Source: Phycisphaerae bacterium (lineage in GTDB: Bacteria; Planctomycetota; Phycisphaerae; JAAYCJ01). From it: DNA of 33,680 nucleotides. Position numbers and translations under genes: made by a program. Positions 1-6,810 of this stretch are shown here, one piece after another (the stretch's first letter is position 1; each line of letters begins with the position of its first letter). A model generated the notes under the pieces. The model was not told the origin of the DNA and ran no database searches. It saw only the letters and a list, made by a program, of their open reading frames with translations. The DNA lies in assembly GCA_012729815.1 (NCBI GenBank), contig JAAYCJ010000349.1, positions 1 to 33,680 on the forward strand. The letters run 5' to 3'.

Positions 1-115
1 GAACGCGGCTTGCAGCCCCGATTTCCCGCACTAAGCACGGGGCCTGCGTGATCTCCAGCGGCCCCTCGGTCTTCGCCATGTCTTGGACCATCGTCCTGTA
101 CTGCCACGGCTGCAT
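1..115 (-). CDS. Partial small ORF at the left edge, possible excisionase/HTH protein
   Basis: An open frame begins at an ATG at 115, preceded by a GGAG nine bases upstream, and runs off the left edge of the window without a stop. The visible 38 residues contain a stretch (KTEGPLEIT followed by CLVREIGAAS) that loosely resembles the start of small helix-turn-helix excisionase-like proteins. This resemblance is weak and only the N-terminus is visible. The frame follows the integrase-tail stop at 158 on the same strand, 42 bases away, which would fit a mobile-element end. ATGs at 91 and 79 are alternative starts. No function is assigned with confidence. Confidence 0.28.
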   Translation of the reverse strand, partial: MQPWQYRTMVQDMAKTEGPLEITQAPCLVREIGAASRV

Positions 116-157
116 GTCCTGTACTCCAACCCGTCGCTCTGGTCGCCCCACCGTTGG

Positions 158-430
158 CTACGTCTTGACCGACTGGACCATCGCCAGGATCGCCGCTTTG
201 ATCGGGGCAGGGAGATTCCCCCAGGCCTGAACAACCTGGACCAAGTCCCCTTCTATGGGCGGACCTTCAGGGCTGTTGTTGTCACAGTTGTTGTCACTCG
301 TGCTGGTCTTGTTGTAAGTCCCTGCGGTATCGCCCTCTACGGAATTGCCGTCCTGACTTCTAATCAGCAGATCGCAGGTTCGAGTCCTGCCAGGCGCGGT
401 TTTTCCTGTCGCGTTTTTTGCCTGGTTTGT
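158..430 (-). pseudogene. Recombinase C-terminal tail reading antisense through a tRNA fragment
   Basis: The frame is open for 90 residues between stops and has no ATG, GTG or TTG start. Its first part is the antisense of the tRNA-Arg fragment and gives the peptide GRTRTCDLLIRSQ, a well-known tRNA-antisense signature. Its last part, after an acidic Asn-rich linker, reads VVQAWGNLPAPIKAAILAMV before the TAG at 158-160. That hydrophobic ending with W, P and alternating I/A resembles the C-terminal tails of planctomycete tyrosine recombinases whose genes run into a tRNA. The catalytic body is absent: to the right lies an unrelated plus-strand gene. I infer a tail separated from its integrase by integration at the tRNA. 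It may be untranslated, and the family match is from memory, not from a search. Confidence 0.42.
353..398 (+). tRNA. 3' fragment of tRNA-Arg(UCU), likely attachment site
   Basis: The segment has a four-pair anticodon stem (CTGA/TCAG), loop CTTCTAA with anticodon TCT at 359-361, variable loop AGATC, a perfect T arm GCAGG-TTCGAGT-CCTGC and the acceptor 3' strand CAGGCGC with discriminator G at 398. No CCA is encoded. The 5' half is missing: no GCGCCTG acceptor strand or D arm lies upstream, and the outermost anticodon pair (352/368) is C-C. Similarity to a tRNA therefore stops at about 353. A 3'-only fragment starting in the anticodon arm is the usual product of integration into a tRNA gene. 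It predicts an intact tRNA-Arg(UCU) left of the window and element DNA between the two. A T-run follows at 400-404. Confidence 0.75.
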
Positions 431-473
431 CTATTCTTGGGCCGTTTCGGGTTTGAAGGAGACGGCGTTCATT

Positions 474-2054
474 ATGACATCCGACGGTACGCACAGGCAG
501 ATCGGCGACTGGTGCCGCAGCGAGTTGGCGGAGTATCACGGGTTCTCGGCGCGGGTCGATGTTGGCGATGCGTTTCTTAACTCGCTGTTGTACGGGACGC
601 TCAAGTCGTTCGCGGACCGCACGGACCCGTCCGGTTTCTGCCAGACCAGCTACGGCGAGGTCGGCAACGTCAAGCTCTACGGCCAGACGCATTATCCTCG
701 CGACACAGCTGAGGCGGCGCGGGCGCTGGCGGATGTGGGCCTGGTCGAGACGGCCATTCGCATCCTCGGCTTTACGCTCGACCACGTTCCGAAGGGCCAG
801 TACTACATTCCGCACGTTTACAGCCGCGACGGGTCGATCAAGGCGAACACGATCCAGATCGATACGCCCGCCCACGTGGCGATCGCGCTGCAGCGGTGCG
901 TGGAGATCGCGGGCACGACACAGCGGTTGGGCGAGCTGTTCGCCGGCCTGTGCGCCATGTTCGACGGCGCCTGGACGCGGCATTATCACGAGGACTGGCG
1001 GCTCCTGGACGCGGGCAACTTTAACGAGCAGGGTTTTGGCGGCAGTTCGGAGCCGATCTGCGACCTTTTTACCAATGCGTCGATGGCGGCTGGTCACGCC
1101 GCCATGGCGGTTCTGGCCGATCGGTTCGGACGTCGCGACCTGGCTGCGATATTCGCCGATCGCGGCAACGCACTGGTCGAAGGCATCGAGACGACGCTGT
1201 ATGACGGCGACAGGCGGATCTACCGGGTCGCCCGGCACCGGCTCGACGGCCGGTATACCGACGAGGTGGACTGGATTTCGCTTTACTCAGCACGATGGCA
1301 CCGCGGCCAGGCCGGCGCGTGGGACCGGGTGTTTGACATCCTCAAGGAGACATCGGTCATTGCGTGGGACGACATGGAGGTGATTTCGTGCGAGCCCGAT
1401 CGGTACCGGGTGCTCGGCAAGGTGTTCGGGCATCTGCTCGGCTATCTGGGTCGGACCGGGCGATTCGCTTTGCTGGACTCGCACCTTGAGTTTGTGCGGC
1501 GGACGGTGGTCAAGCCGTCGAACATCTGGCCCGAGTGGTGGTACCACAAAGACCCCGATAGCCCGGATGACTATTTCAGGAATTACTGGTCGCCGCGTTT
1601 TCGCGGCATGTGGCTGCCGTACGCGCAGGATCCGCAGGCCGACTACACGGTCGACAGCGGCAACTGCGAGCAGGCGGCGGTCTTCCTGGTTCACTCCTTC
1701 GAGGACCTGATCGGGATCCGGATTGGTGGGGCGGGCGTGTCCGTCCGGCCGAGTCTGCCGTTTGGCCTGAGGGACGTGACGGTCAGCGATCTGCCGGCCG
1801 GCCCGCGGAGCACCATCAGCTATCGGCAGAGGCGTTCGGGGCGGTCGCTGGAATTCGGCTTTGATGTCCACGGCGATCAGCCGGTGGAGGTCGCACTGGC
1901 CGTCCCCGCGGAGGCCCGGAACGTGAGCCTCCTGATCGACGGCCGTCAGTCGCCGCTGCCCGCGCCGGTGCGAGAACACGACGTTCAGCGGATAACCCTG
2001 CCGATCGGCCCGCAGCAGCGAAGCGCGCAAGTGGCGATCCGCTGGGACGGCTAG
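474..2054 (+). CDS. Putative (alpha/alpha)6-barrel glycosidase-like protein
   Basis: This 526-aa protein has no signal peptide, so it is probably cytoplasmic. The ATG at 474 is preferred because GAAGGAGA lies about 11 bases before it; a TTG at 453 would add seven residues. The central part has helical-barrel style motifs such as DAGNFNEQGFGGSSEPICDL, paired Trp-rich segments (IWPEWWYH, YWSPRFRGMW) and the motif VDSGNCEQAA. The last 110 residues look like a beta-sandwich. This arrangement is typical of glycosidases of the GH15/GH63/GH65/GH78 type of barrel, but I cannot name the family or the catalytic acids. It opens a five-gene plus-strand cluster with a sugar isomerase, a ceramidase-like hydrolase and a DegT enzyme, which supports a role in oligosaccharide or glycoconjugate breakdown. 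Confidence 0.6.
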   Translation: MTSDGTHRQIGDWCRSELAEYHGFSARVDVGDAFLNSLLYGTLKSFADRTDPSGFCQTSYGEVGNVKLYGQTHYPRDTAEAARALADVGLVETAIRILGFTLDHVPKGQYYIPHVYSRDGSIKANTIQIDTPAHVAIALQRCVEIAGTTQRLGELFAGLCAMFDGAWTRHYHEDWRLLDAGNFNEQGFGGSSEPICDLFTNASMAAGHAAMAVLADRFGRRDLAAIFADRGNALVEGIETTLYDGDRRIYRVARHRLDGRYTDEVDWISLYSARWHRGQAGAWDRVFDILKETSVIAWDDMEVISCEPDRYRVLGKVFGHLLGYLGRTGRFALLDSHLEFVRRTVVKPSNIWPEWWYHKDPDSPDDYFRNYWSPRFRGMWLPYAQDPQADYTVDSGNCEQAAVFLVHSFEDLIGIRIGGAGVSVRPSLPFGLRDVTVSDLPAGPRSTISYRQRRSGRSLEFGFDVHGDQPVEVALAVPAEARNVSLLIDGRQSPLPAPVREHDVQRITLPIGPQQRSAQVAIRWDG

Positions 2055-2176
2055 ACGGCGTTTGCGGCTCGGGCGTTGCCGCTGCCAACGGTTCTGCGGA
2101 CGTCGTGGCAACGGAGTACACCTGTTCGCAAGATTCTCACCTTTACGCGAATCGGCGTTCGCCTTCTAATGGAGAC

Positions 2177-3280
2177 ATGGACACGATCCAAGGCGATCAG
2201 AGGTGTGCGTGCAAACCGGATTGGCCGGCGGCCAAGGCGCGATGGCGGGCGTTCTGGGACATGGCGGCGACCGACCGGCCGTGCCTGGACCTGCGGGCGT
2301 TTCTGCCGGATAAAGGCGAGCCGCCGCCGATACCGCCGACGCTGGAGGGTCGCTGGCTGGACCCGGATTACCTGACCGCGTTTGCCGTTCACAACGTGGC
2401 CAGCATGTACTTCGGCGGCGAGGCGGTGCCGACCAATCCCGTCATTCTGGCCGGCTGGACGCTGGGCTGCGGACCGGACGTGCGGTTCGCCGAGACGACG
2501 ATCTATCATCCGGTGACGACGTCGAGCCTGGACGAGCCGGTGCGGTGGTGGCCGGGACCGGCGGACCCGTGGCGGGCGAAGCTGGAACGGGTGTACGACC
2601 GGCTGCTGGAGGCGGCCAAGGGGAGATTCCTGGTGGGCTATCCGTTCCAGGTGCCGGTCAACGACCTGCTGATGCTGTTTCGAGGGAACGCGGATTTTCT
2701 GACGGACCTGGCGGAACGGCCGGAGTTGTGCACTCAGCGGCTGAGAGAGATGCTGCCGGCGTGGTTCGCCGATCAGGAGCATTTCTTTGCGATGATCGAC
2801 GCGCAGCAGGACGGCTGCGTGTGGGCATGGCCCGGGCTGTGGTCGGACGAGTTTGTGATGGAAACCCAGTCGGACATGTCGTGCATGATCTCGTCGGATC
2901 TGTTCGAGCGGTACGTGATGGTCGAGTTGGACGCGGTCGGCGAGCGATACGAGCGGGTGTGGTATCACCTGGATGGTCCACAGGCAGTGCGTCACCTGCC
3001 GACGCTGCTCTCGCGGCCGTACGTTAAGGTCATCCAGTACGTACCGGGCAGCGGCGCGGCGGAGAACGGGCCGGCGTGGCTCGATCTGTACCGGCAGGTG
3101 CAGGCGGCGGGCCGCGGCTTGGATTTGTACGTATCGCTTGGGACGATGGAGTTCCTGATCCGGCATCTGCGGCCGGAGGGTCTGGTGCTGCGGTGCGGCG
3201 TGCATTCACCCGAAGAGGCCCAAGACTGGATCGACAAGGCCCCGCGCCTGGCCGGGCGAGACATCGGCAAGGGCAAATGA
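2177..3280 (+). CDS. URO-D superfamily protein
   Basis: The 367-aa protein resembles the uroporphyrinogen-decarboxylase/corrinoid-methyltransferase superfamily, a TIM barrel. The C-terminal half carries the family-like strand WYHLDGPQAVRHLP, then VKVIQYVPG and finally VLRCGVHSPEEAQDWI. The HxC zinc motif of the methyltransferase branch is absent and is replaced by HLD, so zinc-dependent methyl transfer is doubtful. True heme synthesis is unlikely in this context. GGAG sits just upstream of the ATG at 2177. A GTG at 2105 would add 24 residues with no typical composition and no clear ribosome site. The gene follows the glycosidase-like gene after a 122-base gap and precedes the isomerase by nine bases. 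It is a distant counterpart of the URO-D gene at 18876-20084. Confidence 0.6.
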   Translation: MDTIQGDQRCACKPDWPAAKARWRAFWDMAATDRPCLDLRAFLPDKGEPPPIPPTLEGRWLDPDYLTAFAVHNVASMYFGGEAVPTNPVILAGWTLGCGPDVRFAETTIYHPVTTSSLDEPVRWWPGPADPWRAKLERVYDRLLEAAKGRFLVGYPFQVPVNDLLMLFRGNADFLTDLAERPELCTQRLREMLPAWFADQEHFFAMIDAQQDGCVWAWPGLWSDEFVMETQSDMSCMISSDLFERYVMVELDAVGERYERVWYHLDGPQAVRHLPTLLSRPYVKVIQYVPGSGAAENGPAWLDLYRQVQAAGRGLDLYVSLGTMEFLIRHLRPEGLVLRCGVHSPEEAQDWIDKAPRLAGRDIGKGK

Positions 3281-3289
3281 GGAGAAGCG

Positions 3290-4123
3290 ATGAAGTATTC
3301 GATGATGACGTACACGATCGCGCGGCAGCAGCCCGACGGCAAGGCGGACATGCCGGCGGTCTGCCGGCTGACGCGCGAGTTGGGGCTGGAGGGGATCGAC
3401 CAGGTGCACCTGTATGGCTACGAGCCGGCGGATCTGCGTCGCATGGCGGATGATGAAGGGCTGCGCTTTGTCTGCTATACGTTCTCAGCCGATCTGATCT
3501 GTTCGGATGAGGCAGCGCGGCGGAAGGCGGTGGATACCGTACTGGAAGGCTTGGACGCGGCACAGGTGCTCGGCGCGCCGATGGTGATGATCCCGATCGG
3601 CCGCAAGCCGGAGCTTTCTCGCGAGGAATGCCGCCGGCTGGCGATTGCGACGCTCGAGCGGATCTTCGAGGCGGCCCGCGGCTGTCCGATCACCATCAGC
3701 ACCGAGCACTTCGTTTGCGCGGCGCCGTTCATCACGTCGCAGGACATGAACGCGCTGACTTCGGCGCTACCGGAGATGCGCGTGACTTTCGACGCCGGTT
3801 GCGTGCTGACTGGCGGCGAGGAGCCGTCGGCGGCGTTCCTGAACAACCGCGAGAAGGTGGTCCACGCCCACTTCAAGGACTACGTCGAGGCTCGGGCCGG
3901 CGAGTCGGGCATGCCCGGCCTGGACGGCAGGACGTACCGCGGCGCGCTGATCGGCGAAGGACTCGTGGACTACCGCAAGCTCGTCGCGACGATGCGGCGC
4001 AGCGGCTATGGCGGGTACGTCAACATCGAATACGAAGGAGACAAGTACCCAGCGGATGCGGCGATCCGCAAGGCGCTGGAGTATCTCAGGAACCTGGAGC
4101 AGGAACTGGCTCAGGAAGTGTAA
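3290..4123 (+). CDS. Sugar phosphate isomerase/epimerase-like TIM barrel protein
   Basis: This 277-aa protein has the size and pattern of the xylose-isomerase-like/AP-endonuclease-2 superfamily. It shows an early LGLEGIDQVHLYG strand, a central ISTEH motif (Glu as a potential metal ligand), the VTFDAG motif (Asp), HAHFKDY (His) and a late NIEYEG (Glu). Together these make the usual Glu/Asp/His/Glu divalent-metal site at the barrel mouth. GAGGAG lies six bases before the ATG. It starts nine bases after the URO-D-like gene and is followed ten bases later by the ceramidase-like gene, so it is almost certainly co-transcribed. The exact substrate is unknown; a ketose or inosose epimerase or isomerase is plausible in a sugar-catabolic cluster. 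Confidence 0.8.
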   Translation: MKYSMMTYTIARQQPDGKADMPAVCRLTRELGLEGIDQVHLYGYEPADLRRMADDEGLRFVCYTFSADLICSDEAARRKAVDTVLEGLDAAQVLGAPMVMIPIGRKPELSREECRRLAIATLERIFEAARGCPITISTEHFVCAAPFITSQDMNALTSALPEMRVTFDAGCVLTGGEEPSAAFLNNREKVVHAHFKDYVEARAGESGMPGLDGRTYRGALIGEGLVDYRKLVATMRRSGYGGYVNIEYEGDKYPADAAIRKALEYLRNLEQELAQEV

Positions 4124-4133
4124 AGGGCTGGAT

Positions 4134-5525
4134 ATGAGCAAGACATCGAAGTTGCGGGCCGGCGCGGCGCAGGTGGATATTACGCCGGAAAAGGGCATTC
4201 AGATCGCCGGCGACGTGAGCCGCCCGAGACCGGTCGAGACGGTGGAGGACCAGATATTCGCCAGGGCACTGGTCCTGGAGTCGGACGGCCGGAAGGTATG
4301 TTTGGTGACGCTGGACCTGTGCTTCGCCAAGGATCCCTGCGTCGCGCAGATCCGCCAGGATGCGGCGAAGGCAACAGGGATCGCGCCGGAGGCGATCATG
4401 CTGCATAGCACGCACACGCACGGCGCTCCGGCTTTGGGCAGCGCGGTGGCGGAGAAGGACTTTCCATGCATCACCGACGACCTGTGGTGGCTCTGCGGCG
4501 ACGAGCGGTACAACCGGTGGGCGGTTCCGCAAATCGTCGAAGCGATCCGTCAGGCGAACGCCAACCTTCAGCCGGCGTCGATCGGCTGGGGCAGCGGCAT
4601 GGAGGGGCGGGTGGCGTTCAACCGGCGCTTCGTGATGCGGGACGGGACGGTACGGACGCATCCCCGGACGTGCGATCCGCAGATTCTGCACGTTGAAGGG
4701 CCGATCGATCCGGAGGTGGGAGTCATCGCGGTCAAGGGCGGCGACGGCAGGATGATCGCGACGCTGCTGCATTTCAGTTGCCATCCGACGCACGAGTATC
4801 CGCAGCGGTACATCACCGCCGGGTGGCCGGGAGCGTGGGCCAAGGGCGTGCGGGAACTCTGCGGCGAGGCGTGCGTGCCGCTGGTGCTTAACGGCTGCTC
4901 GGGCAACGTGCACCATCACCACCACCTGGACCCGACGCACGATGCGGACCACCGGGTGATCGGCAAGCGGCTGACCGAAGACGTGGAGAAGATTCTGGCG
5001 GAGATCACATTTGTCGATGCGGCGGACCTGGATCGGCGCGACGTGCGGCTGAGCATTCCGATGCGGCGGATGAGCCCGGAGCGCCTGGCCGAGACGCGGC
5101 AGTACCTCCGCGACCACCCGGAACCGCCGTGGAACCGAGATTACAACATGATCGAGTGGGAGTGGGCGTACGCGGTCTCGCGGCTGGGCCTGCACGAGCG
5201 GGCGGAGAAGTCGCCGAACGTCGATTGCGAGATCCAGGCGTTCCGGATCGGCGGCGCGGCGGTGGTCGGACTGCCCGGCGAGCTCTTCGTCGAAGGGCAG
5301 TTGGCGATCAAGCTGGGTTCGCCGTTCTACCCGATCTACGCGGGCGGCAACAGCAACTCGCACGTGGGATACGTACCGACCCGTCGGGCGTTCGAAGGGG
5401 GCGGCTACGAGACGGACCTGGGCAACTGGTCGAAGCTGGTTCCCGAGGCGCTGGAGATGATGTCGGACGCCGCGATTGCGATGCTCAAGGAAATGAAGGA
5501 AGGAGTTCCGAATAATGACAAGTAA
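4134..5525 (+). CDS. Neutral/alkaline ceramidase-like hydrolase, cytoplasmic
   Basis: This 463-aa protein has the N-terminal domain features of neutral/alkaline non-lysosomal ceramidases: GAAQVDITP near residue 10, the zinc-binding segment HSTHTHGAP at 91-99, HFSCHPT in the middle and NGCSGNVHHHHH after it. It lacks a signal peptide and is shorter than classical secreted ceramidases (about 650 residues), ending soon after the GGNSNSHVGYVPT segment. This short, unsecreted form is widespread in planctomycete sugar clusters. I infer amide hydrolysis of an N-acylated compound, not necessarily ceramide. The ATG at 4134 is chosen because the longer frame would overlap the isomerase gene. The last 11 bases overlap the DegT gene, indicating translational coupling. 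Confidence 0.8.
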   Translation: MSKTSKLRAGAAQVDITPEKGIQIAGDVSRPRPVETVEDQIFARALVLESDGRKVCLVTLDLCFAKDPCVAQIRQDAAKATGIAPEAIMLHSTHTHGAPALGSAVAEKDFPCITDDLWWLCGDERYNRWAVPQIVEAIRQANANLQPASIGWGSGMEGRVAFNRRFVMRDGTVRTHPRTCDPQILHVEGPIDPEVGVIAVKGGDGRMIATLLHFSCHPTHEYPQRYITAGWPGAWAKGVRELCGEACVPLVLNGCSGNVHHHHHLDPTHDADHRVIGKRLTEDVEKILAEITFVDAADLDRRDVRLSIPMRRMSPERLAETRQYLRDHPEPPWNRDYNMIEWEWAYAVSRLGLHERAEKSPNVDCEIQAFRIGGAAVVGLPGELFVEGQLAIKLGSPFYPIYAGGNSNSHVGYVPTRRAFEGGGYETDLGNWSKLVPEALEMMSDAAIAMLKEMKEGVPNNDK

Positions 5526-6789
5526 GCTGGCGATTCTGGGCGGCAGACCGGCGGTGGCCAAGGGCGTGAAGTTCAAGGTCTGGCCGAAGGCGGACAAGCA
5601 GGATGAGGTGTTCGTGCTCAGGTCACTGCGAGGAGAATCCCATGCGTGGGGCCCCAACGTGGTCGCGTTGCAGGAGGAGTTCGCCCGCTGGAACGGGAAC
5701 CGGTTCGCCGCGGCGTGCAACAGCGGCACGGCGGCGCTGCACATGGGGCTGGCGGCGGGCGAGGTTGGAGCGGGCGACGAGGTGATCACCACAACGCTCT
5801 CGTGGACCTCGAGCGCCACGTGCATTCTGCACCACAACGCGATCCCGATCTTCGTGGACATTGACGAGGCGACGCAACTGATCGATCCGGCGAAGATCGA
5901 AGCGGCCATCACGCCCAAGACCAAGGCGATCCTGCCCGTGCACTACTGGGGCTTGGCGTGTGATATGGACGCGATCATGACAATCGCCCGAAAGCACAAG
6001 CTGTTCGTGATCGAGGACTGCTGCCAGGCCCACGGCGCGACGTGGAAAGGGAAGAAGGTCGGCACGTTCGGGCACTGCGGGGCGTTCAGCCTGAACCAGA
6101 ACAAGAACTTCTCAGCCGGTGAGGGCGGGCTGTTCGTAACCGACGATGAGCCGCGGTACGTCAAGGCTCGGGCGCTGATGAGCTTTGGCGAGATGCGGGC
6201 GCCCGAAGGCAGCCGCGATTTCCACAGCTACGCGATGGGCTGGATGTACCGAATGAACGACCTGACCGCGGCGTACGCCCGCAGCGGCCTGCAGCGGCTT
6301 GACCAGACGAACAAACAGGCCCGGGCCAACTGGGTGCGTCTGCGCAAGGCCCTGGAGGACACGCCGGGCTTGATCGTGCCGTACGATTCAAAGGACCGGC
6401 CGAACAACGGGTACGCATTCGTCATCCGGGTCGATCCGTCGGCCATCGGATACAAAGGGGCGGTGCGCGAGCTGACCGACGGCGTGGTCGAGGCCCTCAA
6501 GGCCGAAGGCGTGCCGATGGGACCGGCGCGGATGTCGCTGCCCGCCCACACGGTCTTCCAGGCCAAGGAAGGCTACGGTCACGGCTGTCCGTGGTCGTGC
6601 CGGTTCGCCCGCAAGGGCATCCGCTACGACATGAGACAGTTCCCGGTCACGCAGAAGGTGGTGGACAGCTCGATCCAGATCGCGATCAACGGCCACCGCC
6701 CGCCCAACGGCCCGCGCGAGATCGACGCCATCGCCGCGGGCGTGCGGAAGGTATTCGAACACCTCGCCGACGTGCCGGTGGGCAAGTGA
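5515..6789 (+). CDS. DegT/DnrJ/EryC1/StrS family PLP aminotransferase
   Basis: The 424-aa protein is a full-length member of the sugar aminotransferase family. It has the cofactor-phosphate motif CNSGTAALH at residues 68-76, the PLP ring-contact Asp in VIEDCCQAHGA (D168) and the Schiff-base lysine K197 in FSLNQNKNFSAGEGG, so it should be a catalytically competent PLP enzyme. Family members convert keto-sugars to amino-sugars, and some act as dehydratases or in inositol-like metabolism. Its start codon overlaps the ceramidase-like gene by 11 bases, and it closes the plus-strand cluster. It converges with the GH2 gene, whose end is only 21 bases away. No clear hairpin terminator lies between them. 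Beside an amide hydrolase and an isomerase, amino-sugar conversion is a reasonable inference. Confidence 0.88.
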   Translation: MTSKLAILGGRPAVAKGVKFKVWPKADKQDEVFVLRSLRGESHAWGPNVVALQEEFARWNGNRFAAACNSGTAALHMGLAAGEVGAGDEVITTTLSWTSSATCILHHNAIPIFVDIDEATQLIDPAKIEAAITPKTKAILPVHYWGLACDMDAIMTIARKHKLFVIEDCCQAHGATWKGKKVGTFGHCGAFSLNQNKNFSAGEGGLFVTDDEPRYVKARALMSFGEMRAPEGSRDFHSYAMGWMYRMNDLTAAYARSGLQRLDQTNKQARANWVRLRKALEDTPGLIVPYDSKDRPNNGYAFVIRVDPSAIGYKGAVRELTDGVVEALKAEGVPMGPARMSLPAHTVFQAKEGYGHGCPWSCRFARKGIRYDMRQFPVTQKVVDSSIQIAINGHRPPNGPREIDAIAAGVRKVFEHLADVPVGK

Positions 6790-6810
6790 CGCGGCGCGCA
6801 TCGCGGCTCG

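Noticed and set aside
360-1238. 292-codon minus-strand open frame ending WQDSNLRSAD
   Set aside because: Its end is the antisense of the tRNA-Arg fragment, a well-known false-protein signature, and the rest is the antisense of the glycosidase-like gene.
4086-5924. 612-codon minus-strand open frame
   Set aside because: It is Arg/His/Pro-rich without motifs, and lies opposite the ceramidase-like and DegT genes, both of which carry conserved active-site motifs.
6790-6810. Expected bidirectional terminator between converging genes
   Set aside because: No stem-loop with T-run is visible in the 21-base gap; termination may be Rho-dependent or lie inside the genes.
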